Source of the DNA: Calditrichota bacterium
GTDB taxonomy: Bacteria; Zhuqueibacterota; Zhuqueibacteria; Thermofontimicrobiales; Thermofontimicrobiaceae
Reading direction: 5' to 3'
NCBI GenBank assembly: GCA_013152715.1
Contig: JAADFU010000125.1
Span: 1-64,000 of the forward strand
Length of the DNA stretch: 64,000 bases
Part shown: positions 54,901-62,540 of the stretch, in pieces
Position numbering within the stretch: position 1 is the stretch's first letter
How the letters are laid out: every line of letters begins with the position of its first letter
Position numbers and translations under genes: made by a program
The notes under the pieces: model-generated
Told to the model about the DNA's origin: nothing
The model's database searches: none
Seen by the model: only the letters and a program-made list of their open reading frames with translations

Positions 54901-55248
54901 GATCTTTTCTCTTATCGTTTCAAAAAGCACAAATTGGGCAAACTGATCGGAAAACGCACCTGGGGCGGTGTCGTTGGTATTCGCGGCACTTTACCGTTAC
55001 TCGACGGCGGGACGTTGAATAAGCCGGAATTTTCGCGTTACGGTCTGGACGGAAAAACCTGGATCATCGAGGGCCACGGAGTTGATCCGGACATTTACGT
55101 GGACAATGATCCGTATCAGGAATTCATGGGCAACGACGCTCAACTCAATCGGGCGATCGAGGAAATCAAGAATGAACTGAAAACGCAGGAAAAAACCATC
55201 CCGCCAAAGCCGCCTTATCCGGACAAAGCGCCGAAAAAGGTGAGATAG
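51961..55248 (+). CDS. Tricorn-like protease (propeller, PDZ, tail-specific protease domain), secreted
   Basis: 1095 residues with a signal peptide (MKQRTVLLLFVLLFVPLLLF, cut near ATDEA). Two beta-propeller halves (about 20-540; RFSPDGKYIAFTG, KWSPDGKWIAYISD) are followed by a lysine-rich linker (558-588), a C1-like helical domain, a PDZ region (about 770-850) and the S41 catalytic domain with DVRGNGGGN and nucleophile S978 in EFSASDGD. Archaeal tricorn degrades peptides released by the proteasome; secreted bacterial forms probably process peptides in the periplasm. CGGAGGATTT precedes the ATG. Two terminators follow. Confidence 0.93.
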   Translation: MKQRTVLLLFVLLFVPLLLFATDEARLLRFPAIHGNQIVFTYAGDLYTVPADGGIARKLTTHVGMELFPRFSPDGKYIAFTGQYDGNTEVYLMPAEGGVPKRLTYTATLGRDDVSDRMGPNNIVMGWKRNGKEIVFRSRMKSWNSFNGELFLVSTDGSMPEQIPVIRGGFCSFSPDDQKMAYNRIFREFRTWKRYRGGMADDVWIFDFNTKKIENVTNNKAQDIIPMWYGNKIYFLSDRGDYQRMNLYVYDLTTKQTKQLTNFTDFDIKFPSLGDNAIVFEYGGYIYKFDLATEKAKKVPVFIDEDMAKSRTELKNVSKNITNYEISPDGKRALFGARGDVFTVPAEHGPTRNLTQTPGIHDRDSKWSPDGKWIAYISDATGEDEIYIVPQDGSGKATQVTTGGETYKYSIYWSPDSKKILWSDRRQRLRYVDISSKTISEVAHSPVWEIREYAWSPDSKWITYTLPEEKTMNRIYIYSLKTKKSVPVTDGWYSSGAPAFSSDGKYLFFTSNRDFNPTYSWTEWNHIYQDMARVYFLTLNKSVENPFKPKSDEVTIKKETSKTKKSDKAKKNDKKKPESVTVKIDFDGIMERIIALPIKPAGYRSIAAIGNKVYYMRHGSKDNGSLLMLYDLEKQKETQLGKIGGYEISADHKKMIVSQNRSYAIINLPTGKIKIDKKLNLSDMQVKLNKKKEWVQIFNECWRQMREYFYAPNMNGVDWKGIHDKYRPLVDHVNHRVDLTYIIGEMIGELSSGHTYVGGGDYTKAKRVKMGLLGAQIVRDEKSGFYQIKKILRGQNWDRSLRSPLTEVGVDVSDGDFILAVNGKSTKEMNNFYTSLVNTVGKQVTLTVNSKPTVTGSKKIVVKPIGNELELYYFNWVQNNIEKVNKATGGKVGYIHVPDMGVHGLNEFVKYYYPQLKKKALIIDVRGNGGGNVSPMLIERLRREIVMIDIARNGVPEVDPSGMLWGPKVCLIDEFSASDGDLFSYRFKKHKLGKLIGKRTWGGVVGIRGTLPLLDGGTLNKPEFSRYGLDGKTWIIEGHGVDPDIYVDNDPYQEFMGNDAQLNRAIEEIKNELKTQEKTIPPKPPYPDKAPKKVR

Positions 55249-55273
55249 CTTTAGTTCGCTGGAGGTTGAAAAC

Positions 55274-55314
55274 AAAAACGCGCATTTCCAATCATATCCA
55301 AGCGCGCGGTTTTT
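55274..55314 (+). terminator. First terminator after the tricorn-like gene
   Basis: AAAAAC-GCGC (55274-55283) pairs with GCGC and GTTTTT (55302-55314) across a small bulge. Confidence 0.5.
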
Positions 55315-55340
55315 CAATAAACAAGATTTTGCTCAAAAAA

Positions 55341-55385
55341 AAAGAGCTCCCATTGCGTTCAATTTTTCGCTGGGAGTTCTTTTTT
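55341..55385. terminator. Strong bidirectional terminator between convergent genes
   Basis: 12-bp stem AAAGAGCTCCCA (55341-55352) / TGGGAGTTCTTT (55371-55382), one G-T pair, T run to 55385. A-tract on the left gives a T run on the minus strand as well. Confidence 0.85.
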
Positions 55386-55460
55386 GCTAAAGGATATCGC
55401 CAGAGCGTTCGGATTAAGGATCCGTCCTCTGCAAAGAATCCTTTTCTCGCTCAAGCCTGC

Positions 55461-56573
55461 TTATCTGCTCATTACGCGGATTTCTTTTCCGTCAAGCGTA
55501 ATGAACTGTTTCATCAAATTTACCGTCAAACAAGAATGCGTCGGCAACACGGCTACCAAATCGCCGATGTTGGTTTTTTGGAAGAAATCATCATTGGTTT
55601 TGACGATGCCGTGTTCTTGTGACAGTGACGACACATAGCGGTCAGGATTAATTTTTCCCCAGCCATCCTTGTTCAATTCGACGACGTATCCGAAAATTCT
55701 TCGCCCTGAATTGTCGAAGACGTTTTCTTTGGAAAGATGAATTCCGCCGCCGAATATCACTAATTCTCCGCGATCCTCATGTTTGGCGACGACGGGACAC
55801 GCCAGCGCCACGGCAATTTGTTCTTCAGAGCAGGAGCCCAATAGCCATTGGCTGACGTCGAAAAACACAAAATTTCCCGGACGAATTTCATCCACGCCGA
55901 AAAAGGCTTCCGCAATGCTGCAGCCTGGCGTATCGCCGACGGAAATTTGCACTTTCTCGAAAGCAAAGCGTCTCAGTAAATCAGCGCAAGCCTGCATTCG
56001 TTCCTTTGTCTCTTGAAAAATTTTCCGGATTTCATCTCGGGAGCGAGCATGGTAAGTATGCCCGGCGTGAGTCAGCAATCCGGCAAATTTCAATTTTTCG
56101 CTGGTGCGGATTTGCTCGGCTAAATTCTTCAAGCGCCGATGGCTGTCCCAGGGAATGCCGGTGCGATGGTAACCGACGTCGATTTTGATCCAGACTGAGA
56201 CCGAGGATTGCAATTTTTGTTGAAGAAATGCCACCGTTTCCGGCGACTCGACGAGCAAATTCAGTTTGATTTGAGGCGCCAGTTCATTGAAGCCAGCGAT
56301 CTCGCGAATATTGGCCGGGAAAGCAATAGTGATATCATCCCAGCCATGTGCGGCAAAATATTGCGCCATCTCCACCGACGACACTGTGATTTCTTTTGTC
56401 CCATGTTGTCGAAACCACTCGCCAACTTCTGCGGATTGATGCGTTTTGAAATGAGGACGAAATCTGACACCGCTTTTTTTTGCCTTCTCCGCCATTTGAC
56501 GAATGTTTGCCGCGGCTCTTATTTGATCCAGAAGAAGAGTTGGTTTGTGAATGCGCTGAAAAATTTCTCTCAT
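55461..56573 (-). CDS. PLP-dependent D-threonine aldolase / D-serine dehydratase-like protein
   Basis: 370 residues, alanine-racemase N-terminal fold. The PLP lysine is K43 in RFRPHFKTHQ, the family pattern RPHxKTHK. The C-terminal domain (about 255-370) includes GGIHLS and VLPTHSCLTVNL, where metal-binding His and Cys residues sit in DSD1-type enzymes. Likely reactions are cleavage of D-threonine or dehydration of D-serine; the sequence does not separate them. It lies 93 bp after the aromatic amino acid decarboxylase gene on the same strand, so the two may be co-transcribed. Confidence 0.83.
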   Translation of the reverse strand: MREIFQRIHKPTLLLDQIRAAANIRQMAEKAKKSGVRFRPHFKTHQSAEVGEWFRQHGTKEITVSSVEMAQYFAAHGWDDITIAFPANIREIAGFNELAPQIKLNLLVESPETVAFLQQKLQSSVSVWIKIDVGYHRTGIPWDSHRRLKNLAEQIRTSEKLKFAGLLTHAGHTYHARSRDEIRKIFQETKERMQACADLLRRFAFEKVQISVGDTPGCSIAEAFFGVDEIRPGNFVFFDVSQWLLGSCSEEQIAVALACPVVAKHEDRGELVIFGGGIHLSKENVFDNSGRRIFGYVVELNKDGWGKINPDRYVSSLSQEHGIVKTNDDFFQKTNIGDLVAVLPTHSCLTVNLMKQFITLDGKEIRVMSR

Positions 56574-56666
56574 AAGCTCTCCGTCTTTGAAATGAAATAC
56601 TTTTCGCTGCGAACGTCTTTGTTTTTACGAACGGCAAAAGGGATAACCGCGAAAACCCATTGGTGG

Positions 56667-58127
56667 CTACAATGCGCGCGCTTGCCGTTGAATAATCTGC
56701 CAGGCCAGAAAGATGTCATCGCGCGTTGTTTTCAAATTCCCAATAGCCAACCGCAGCACAAATTTTCCTCTCAACTTTGTGTGCGACAGGAAAACTTCAC
56801 CCGTGGCGTTGATTTTTTCCAATAATTTTTCATTCAACTCATTCAACTGATCTTCTGCGAAAGACTGGGGATGAAAACGAAATGCGAGTGTGCTGAACGG
56901 CGTCGGCGCCGTCATTTCAAAATCAGGGTGATTGCTGATCGCTTTTGCCAGTTCCTGCGCCCACGCAATGTGTCGCTGAATAACCTGCTGAATTTTTTGC
57001 GTTCCGTACGCGCGAATGATCATCCACAATTTCAGGGCGCGAAACCTTCTGCCCAGCGCCACGCCGTAATCCATGTAATTTTTCACGTCAGCATCTTCTG
57101 CGGTGCGCAAATATTCCGGCACCAGGCTGAACGCCTGTTTGAGTATTTTCGGTTTCCGGCAAAAAAGCACGCTGCAATCAATAGGCGTGAAAAGCCACTT
57201 GTGCGGATTGACGATAATGGAATCCGCAAATTCCCAGCCGCGAAATTTTTCCTGATATTCCGGCAAAACCGCCGCCGCGCCGCCATAAGCCGCATCCACG
57301 TGAAACCAAATATCGTGACGCTGACAAATTTCCGCAATTTTCCCCACCGGATCAATGCTCGTCGTCGATGTCGTGCCAATCGTTGCGACTGCGCAAATTG
57401 GTTTTTTCCCTGCGGCAATATCTTGTTTTATTTTCTGCTCTAATTCTTGCACGTCCATTTCAAATCGCTCATTTGAACGAATTTTGCGCACGTTTTCCTG
57501 GCCGATACCAAGAATAATCGCCCCTTTTTCAATGGAAGAATGCGCCTGGTCAGAAGTGTAAACGGTTAGTGGCAGCAAATCTGTTCTGCCAGCCATGCCC
57601 TTTTCGCGAATGCGCAAATTAGCGTATTCCCGCGCCGCCGCCATGGCGCACATGCTGCCCACAGATGCCGTGTCATTAATCACGGCGTCAAATTCTTGCG
57701 GCAAACCGACCATTTGCCTGAGCCAATTCAATACCGCTTCTTCCAATTCTGTGGCCGACGGCGAAGTCTTCCAGAGCATGACGTTTACGTTCAGCGCCGC
57801 AGAAAGCAGCTCGCCGATGATTCCGGGCGCCGAGCCGGTAATGGAAAAATATGCAAAAAAACGCGGATGATTCCAGTGAGTAATCCCCGGCATGATAATT
57901 TTATCAAAATCTTCCAAAATTTCCGCCAGAGGTTCGCCATTTTCGGGCGGCGCAGTCGGCAATTGAGACTTCGTCTCGCCGGGTTTCGTTTTTGCCAGCA
58001 CAGGGTAGTTGCCAATATTTTTAAAATAATTCGCGATCCAGTCCAGCGCCGCGTCCGATGCTTTCAAGAATTCTTCAAGAGAGATTTCCGCTGATCCGTT
58101 CGCTGCAATTTGCTCATTTTCTGTCAT
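56667..58127 (-). CDS. Aromatic-L-amino-acid decarboxylase family protein (group II PLP)
   Basis: 486 residues. Features: THWNHPRFFAYF at 83-94, the PLP-stacking H196 in SDQAHSSIEKGA, GTTSTTSIDP at 251-260, HVDAAYGG at 276-283 and the Schiff-base lysine K310 in NPHKWLFTP. The layout is that of DOPA/tyrosine/tryptophan decarboxylases, with normal length. Some relatives are aldehyde synthases; the residues that divide these were not examined. GGAGACGAAAA precedes the ATG. A promoter with TTGACT and TATTTT lies just upstream. Confidence 0.9.
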   Translation of the reverse strand: MTENEQIAANGSAEISLEEFLKASDAALDWIANYFKNIGNYPVLAKTKPGETKSQLPTAPPENGEPLAEILEDFDKIIMPGITHWNHPRFFAYFSITGSAPGIIGELLSAALNVNVMLWKTSPSATELEEAVLNWLRQMVGLPQEFDAVINDTASVGSMCAMAAAREYANLRIREKGMAGRTDLLPLTVYTSDQAHSSIEKGAIILGIGQENVRKIRSNERFEMDVQELEQKIKQDIAAGKKPICAVATIGTTSTTSIDPVGKIAEICQRHDIWFHVDAAYGGAAAVLPEYQEKFRGWEFADSIIVNPHKWLFTPIDCSVLFCRKPKILKQAFSLVPEYLRTAEDADVKNYMDYGVALGRRFRALKLWMIIRAYGTQKIQQVIQRHIAWAQELAKAISNHPDFEMTAPTPFSTLAFRFHPQSFAEDQLNELNEKLLEKINATGEVFLSHTKLRGKFVLRLAIGNLKTTRDDIFLAWQIIQRQARAL

Positions 58128-58169
58128 TTTTTCGTCTCCTAAATATATTTTGCGCTATTAATGTCCTCT

Positions 58170-58198
58170 AAAATAATGGATTAAAATAACAAAGTCAA
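58170..58198 (-). promoter_or_regulatory. Sigma70-type promoter for the decarboxylase gene
   Basis: Minus strand: TTGACT (58198-58193), 17-bp spacer, TATTTT (58175-58170). Confidence 0.65.
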
Positions 58199-58417
58199 GC
58201 GACAAAATGAATTTTGCTATCTGTACAAGAAAAATAAATTCCTGTTTTAGAACTAAAAAATTCCAAATTCAATAGATTTGTGAAGGTTAAAGAAAAATGA
58301 TGGCTTTGTTGCATAAATTGGAGAAATTTCACACAGGAAGAAGCACACAATTTGCATCCCAAACAAACAAATGCGCCAGAGCGTGCATCCGGCAAAATTT
58401 CAATAGCCAAAGCAGAA

Positions 58418-58448
58418 AGATGTAGCCCACCGTTGGTGTCCTACATCT
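58418..58448. repeat. REP-like hairpin E (variant)
   Basis: 31 nt with arms AGATGTAGCCCACC and GGTGTCCTACATCT. It shares the ends and CCCACC core with copies A-D but is more symmetric and lacks the A-C mismatch. Confidence 0.55.
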
Positions 58449-58543
58449 TTATTTAATCGGGACAAATTTAGAATTCGGCGCGCGGCATTCGGAATTTTGA
58501 ATTTTTAAATAGCGCGTCCGATAATCAGTCGATCCTAAAATGA

Positions 58544-60595
58544 TTACTGCTGCAACTGAAATATTTTCTGCCACACGCGCGCTTCATTGGGAGCGTCGAT
58601 CAGAGATTTTTTGTAAGCAGAAAGCGCTTGTTTTTTTCTTCCGTTCTTCGCGAAAGAATCCCCCATGAGTTCATAAGTCACTTCGCTTCCCTTGCCGTGT
58701 GGGAAACGGGACGTCAAAACTTCAAATAAAGCCCGGTTTTCAGGAGAATCCTTGAAGCCTGTATATTTCAAACAAAGAGTCAGCAACGAGTTGTACGGCT
58801 CAACTTCGTTCTGGGAGACTGGCAGCAGGTTAGCGCTCTGCCGGAGTTTTTCTACGCAAAGAGAATATTTTTTTTGCTCGTACGAAAAAATTGCCTGCGC
58901 GAAAAACAAGTAGCTCTGCGAGACAGAATCCAACGGCGCGGCTTTCAGAAAACGGTCAATGGTAGACGAGCCAAGTTCAAATTGCCCCAAACGAGAATAC
59001 GGAACGATAAAACTCCACACCATTTCATCGTATTTTTGGGAATTTTTCGCAAAATAGTGAGAAGCGAAATTGGCAAATTGATCGATAACCGCGTTGGCTC
59101 TGTCGTTCATTCCTGATCGCTGCAAGGCAAGAATGCTGCGCACAAAAGCGCCGTCTACCAGGGCGTCGGTCAGTTTCTCCAATTTAACCGAATCCGGTTT
59201 GTCGGGCTGAAATAGCTCGTCAATACCGAAAAAGTTTTCCAAATCGCCAGTACGCAGATTTAACCCCCAGTATTGATTCAAGAAGTGGATGGCTTTTTCA
59301 TTTTTGCCTGTTGCCAGAAACTGATCTGCCGTGAGAAGATTTTCCTCAGTCGATTCCGGGAAAAAACGGACGTCGCCCAACGAATCGCTCACTGTCATCA
59401 AATAAACTTCTGACGCTAAAAAATTAGTCTTTGCAATCAAATAATACGCGCTTTTGCCCGAGACAGGATTTTCATTAATGCCAACCATGTTGTTTCCCAT
59501 TTTTTTGAAATTTTTTCCGTCAAAACAAATGAGTTGGTGCTTAATCTCTTTCCCAGTGATGATTTCATTTAATTCCTTTTCGTCCTTTCTCGTCCCTGAC
59601 AATTCTACCAGCGACTCCGGGTAACGAATGGTGAAATACAGTTTTCCCCGACTTTGCCAGCCAAAATATTGCTGCACATTGTCAAACGTCAATTTTACCG
59701 TCTGGTTTTTTTGTGCGTCCACAACGAAAATGTTTCTCTTGTCATCGTCAGACACGACACAAGCAATTTTTTGGCCGTCAGGCGACCAGTCTATTTGTTC
59801 AATTTTCTGTTTTGTTTGAAAAACTCTCTTTGGATTTTTGCACTGAATATCGGAAACGAAAATCTTGTTTTCTTCTGCCCCGCTTGTTTCATCCGAAATC
59901 GCAAAGCCAATTTGGTCTCCCTGCGGAGAAATTTTCAAAGCAAAGAGATTCTCCGTTCGATAAATTTGTGTGGGACGCGAGTCGTCGCTTTTTGTCGTCC
60001 AGATTCCGTTCGACCGGCGGTCAGATGCGCCCTCCACCGAAAAAAGTATCGACTTGTTTCGAGAAACCCAAACCGGCGAAATTTTTTGGCAACGTTTTTC
60101 AAAAATTATTTTTTTCGCTTCGCCAAAGGCGGAAATACTCAGTAGCCTCAATTTTCCGTTGCCCGTTTCTTCCACGAATAAAATTTGGTCATCCGGCGTT
60201 TCCCAGATCGGCGGAGATGTCGGCTGCAATGTTTTGTCGATTTTCCGCGCGGCAATTTTTCCGACAAACTGCGATTTTCCGCCTGCCATTTCATAAGTCC
60301 GGACTTCCAATTTCTCCTGCGCCGATTTAAGGTACATCAGAAATTTGCCATCGGCAGACCATCGGAGAAATTGCGCCGAACGGACTTTTTCGTCAATCGG
60401 AATTATTTTTTCATTGGTTTTGTCCGCTTTGCTGACGTAAATTTTATTTGTCTGCAAATTGACAAACGCCAGATATTTCCCGTCCGGCGACCAGGCAATT
60501 TCGTTTCCCGTGACCGTAATTTCGTTGCACGCCGTCAAATAAAAAACAGCCACGAAAACAAGAGCAATTATTTTAATCAAATTTTTATTTTTCAT
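58544..60595 (-). CDS. Lipoprotein with TolB-like beta-propeller and C-terminal TPR
   Basis: 683 residues. The signal ends in the lipobox LTAC (C23), so it is lipid-anchored in the envelope. Propeller blades at about 30-400 carry WSPDGKYLAF, WSADGKFLMY and WSPDGQKIACV. The second half (about 420-680) is alpha-helical with TPR-like units (AIHFLNQYWGLN, ALFEVLTSRFPHGKGSEVTYELMG, ALSAYKKSLIDAP). It resembles a fusion of TolB-type and CpoB/TPR-type modules. The start overlaps the preceding TPR gene by 11 bases, so they are coupled. It is the last gene of the sigma-factor operon. Exact function unknown. Confidence 0.82.
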   Translation of the reverse strand: MKNKNLIKIIALVFVAVFYLTACNEITVTGNEIAWSPDGKYLAFVNLQTNKIYVSKADKTNEKIIPIDEKVRSAQFLRWSADGKFLMYLKSAQEKLEVRTYEMAGGKSQFVGKIAARKIDKTLQPTSPPIWETPDDQILFVEETGNGKLRLLSISAFGEAKKIIFEKRCQKISPVWVSRNKSILFSVEGASDRRSNGIWTTKSDDSRPTQIYRTENLFALKISPQGDQIGFAISDETSGAEENKIFVSDIQCKNPKRVFQTKQKIEQIDWSPDGQKIACVVSDDDKRNIFVVDAQKNQTVKLTFDNVQQYFGWQSRGKLYFTIRYPESLVELSGTRKDEKELNEIITGKEIKHQLICFDGKNFKKMGNNMVGINENPVSGKSAYYLIAKTNFLASEVYLMTVSDSLGDVRFFPESTEENLLTADQFLATGKNEKAIHFLNQYWGLNLRTGDLENFFGIDELFQPDKPDSVKLEKLTDALVDGAFVRSILALQRSGMNDRANAVIDQFANFASHYFAKNSQKYDEMVWSFIVPYSRLGQFELGSSTIDRFLKAAPLDSVSQSYLFFAQAIFSYEQKKYSLCVEKLRQSANLLPVSQNEVEPYNSLLTLCLKYTGFKDSPENRALFEVLTSRFPHGKGSEVTYELMGDSFAKNGRKKQALSAYKKSLIDAPNEARVWQKIFQLQQ

Positions 60596-61292
60596 TTTCG
60601 AGCGTTCCTTTCTTCAAATCGTCAATGCGCGTTTTAGCGGCGTCAGACCATGTGCTTTGGGGATATTTGTCCGTCAATTTTTGATAAAATTTCACCGCTT
60701 CCGTCGAATCTTTAATTTCAAATTGGTAAATTTCAGCAATGCGGAAATAGATTTCGTCGCGCAATTGCTGTTGAGGGTAGGCATTCAAAAATTCCTGATA
60801 GGTAGAGATGGCGCTGTGTGGATTTTTCTTTGTCAGGAAAATTTTCGCTTGTTCCAGATAACTCTGTACCGCTTTTTCGTTTGAAGGGAAAAGCCCCCGC
60901 AGTTGCTGGAAAATTTCCACCGCGTCGTTCGGGCGGTCGAGATTTGTCTGGTAAATGTGAGCTAGATTGTAAAGACCGTTGGCGCAAAGCTCGCTTTCCG
61001 GATAATTTTGCACTAACTTTTGATAGTAGTCCGCGGCATCTTTGAAGTGGCCAAAGAGTTCATTCAACCGCGCTAATTTAAAACACGCTGTTGCCGCCGC
61101 CTCGCTTTCCGGGTAGGTGATGAGTATCTTTTCGTAATCATTCTTGCATTGGCTAATTTTTTCCGCGCAACTCAAAATGTCTCTTTCCAGGCTTTCCGCT
61201 TCTTTCAAAATGGCGTCCGGCGTCTCCTTGTGCTGGCAAAAAATAAAAAATATTGCCCCCAGCAGAACAAAAAAAATTGCTGTCTTTTTCAT
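60585..61292 (-). CDS. TPR envelope protein (BamD/CpoB-like)
   Basis: 235 residues. N-terminal signal (MKKTAIFFVLLGAIFFIFCQ) with a Cys at 19, but the residue before it is Phe, a poor lipobox, so lipidation is uncertain. Five or so tetratricopeptide units follow, several with the YPES motif (YEKILITYPESEAA, YYQKLVQNYPESEL, YQEFLNAYPQQQL, YQKLTDKYPQSTW), as in BamD, CpoB/YbgF and related periplasmic scaffolds. It sits between an anti-sigma factor and the propeller lipoprotein. Role inferred: scaffold in envelope assembly or sensing. Confidence 0.82.
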   Translation of the reverse strand: MKKTAIFFVLLGAIFFIFCQHKETPDAILKEAESLERDILSCAEKISQCKNDYEKILITYPESEAAATACFKLARLNELFGHFKDAADYYQKLVQNYPESELCANGLYNLAHIYQTNLDRPNDAVEIFQQLRGLFPSNEKAVQSYLEQAKIFLTKKNPHSAISTYQEFLNAYPQQQLRDEIYFRIAEIYQFEIKDSTEAVKFYQKLTDKYPQSTWSDAAKTRIDDLKKGTLENEK

Positions 61293-61343
61293 AATCGATT
61301 CCTTTTTGTTAATTTGATATTTTCTTAGCCAAACTCGTGGAAA

Positions 61344-61790
61344 CTAATCAGCAATATTTTTCAGTGCGCTAAATTGCGACGGATAATCCGGTTGATTTTC
61401 ACTTCCGAAAACAGAAGCTGTGGCGCGATAATCGTTCAGGTTTTCGGTCCAGGAACGGGAAAAAAATGTTCCCCGAACGAGGAAATCGAGCCCCAGAACA
61501 AGAATCAGCGTTGCCGCAATCGCTAAAATGAGTCTGCGCGTTTGTTGATTCCGATGAAAGTTTTTCCGCCTTGATCGGCGAAGTTTCTTTTGTAATTTTT
61601 CATCGAAATCGGCCGGCAAAGCGTCAAATTTCACCTGGTCCATGAGCCGAACGGTTTTCCGAAATTGCATTTCTGCCAAAAGGCAGCTTTCGCAGTGGCT
61701 CAGATGCCGGTGAATTTTTTTTACCTGTTCGGTATTTAGTTCACCGTAAATATATGCTGACAAATACCGTTGCACATCATCGCATTTCAT
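61344..61790 (-). CDS. Membrane anti-sigma factor with zinc-finger (ZAS) domain
   Basis: 148 residues from ATG 61790, with GAGG six bases upstream; an in-frame ATG at 61826 directly abuts the sigma stop but lacks a ribosome site. The zinc anti-sigma motif is C3 plus H29xxxC33xxC36 (HLSHCESC). A basic linker leads to one membrane helix near 88-105 (RRLILAIAATLILVLGLDFL), leaving about 40 residues outside. It should bind and inhibit the adjacent sigma factor until an envelope signal triggers release. No RseP-type protease is in the window. Confidence 0.87.
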   Translation of the reverse strand: MKCDDVQRYLSAYIYGELNTEQVKKIHRHLSHCESCLLAEMQFRKTVRLMDQVKFDALPADFDEKLQKKLRRSRRKNFHRNQQTRRLILAIAATLILVLGLDFLVRGTFFSRSWTENLNDYRATASVFGSENQPDYPSQFSALKNIAD

Positions 61791-61826
61791 GGTAAGCCTC
61801 ATTAAATTTGGTTGCGGGTTTTGCAT

Positions 61827-62414
61827 TTAAAATTCAAACCCAGCCTGATCGAGATAATTTTTTATTTTCAAAAGCGCGTGATGGACGCGAGATTTTACTG
61901 TGCCAATGGGGCAAGTCTGAATTTCAGCAATGTCGCGATAGGCCAGACCGTGATAATGACACAAAACAATCGCCTCGCGTTGATCTTCGGGCAATTGCCC
62001 GATGGCTTTTTTTAGCACTGATCGAATTTCTTTCTTTTCAAATATTTCCGCGGGATTTGAGGGATTCATTTCATCGCCGGCCGATTGTAGAGTTAAAAGT
62101 GAATCTGCTTCTTTTGACTCAGCCACCAGAGGCACGAATTGCCGTCCGTGATTTTTGCGAAAATGGTCAATGCAAATATTTTGCGCCATGCGCACTAACC
62201 ACGAGTAAAATTTTCCGCTATTTTTGTATTTGTTTGCTGAATTGTACAAACGGACAAAAACATCTTGCGTCAAATCGGCGGCTAACTCTCTATTTTTCGT
62301 TTTCATTAAAATGAATTGAAAAATCGCATATTTGTAACGTCCCACAAGTGCAGAAAAAGCAGCCTCGTCGCCGGAAAGAAATAATTGAACCAGTTTTTCA
62401 TCGCTGATTGTCAC
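61827..62414 (-). CDS. ECF-family RNA polymerase sigma factor
   Basis: 195 residues with region 2 (ALVGRYKYAIFQFILMKTKN, ADLTQDVFVRLYN, FYSWLVRMAQNICIDHFRK) and region 4 (IGQLPEDQREAIVLCHYHGL, AYRDIAEIQTCPIGTVKSRVH). I start it at GTG 62414, with GGGAG seven bases upstream; a frame-open TTG at 62468 lacks a ribosome site. It leads an operon of anti-sigma, TPR and propeller/TPR proteins. The sequence upstream could hold an autoregulated promoter. Likely controls envelope functions. Confidence 0.93.
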   Translation of the reverse strand: MTISDEKLVQLFLSGDEAAFSALVGRYKYAIFQFILMKTKNRELAADLTQDVFVRLYNSANKYKNSGKFYSWLVRMAQNICIDHFRKNHGRQFVPLVAESKEADSLLTLQSAGDEMNPSNPAEIFEKKEIRSVLKKAIGQLPEDQREAIVLCHYHGLAYRDIAEIQTCPIGTVKSRVHHALLKIKNYLDQAGFEF

Positions 62415-62441
62415 ATTGTTTCTCCCTTTCTCTAATATAAA

Positions 62442-62466
62442 CAACGTGAATTTTCTCAAATGGTTC
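62442..62466 (-). promoter_or_regulatory. Candidate ECF-type promoter of the sigma operon
   Basis: Minus strand: GAACC (62466-62462), 15 bp, CGTTG (62446-62442), 28 bp before the GTG start, similar to SigW/RpoE-type elements. A housekeeping alternative, TTGAGA with TATTAG and 16 bp, overlaps. Confidence 0.35.
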
Positions 62467-62472
62467 AATCAA

Positions 62473-62514
62473 AAATAAAAAAAACCAGGCACAAAAAACA
62501 CAAGCACCTGGTTT
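62473..62514 (-). terminator. Intrinsic terminator of trxB
   Basis: Minus strand stem AAACCAGG (62514-62507) / CCTGGTTT (62489-62482), then TTTTTTATTTTT. Ends trxB transcription before the sigma operon. Confidence 0.85.
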
Positions 62515-62540
62515 CAAATCACAAAAAATATTTTTCAGAA

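Larger units (their letters stand above)
58128..58543. other. 416-bp intergenic region
   Basis: Contains the decarboxylase promoter (58170-58198), REP-like copy E (58418-58448) and GAATTC/GGAATTTTGAATTTTT low-complexity DNA (about 58469-58508). No ORF of merit. Confidence 0.5.
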
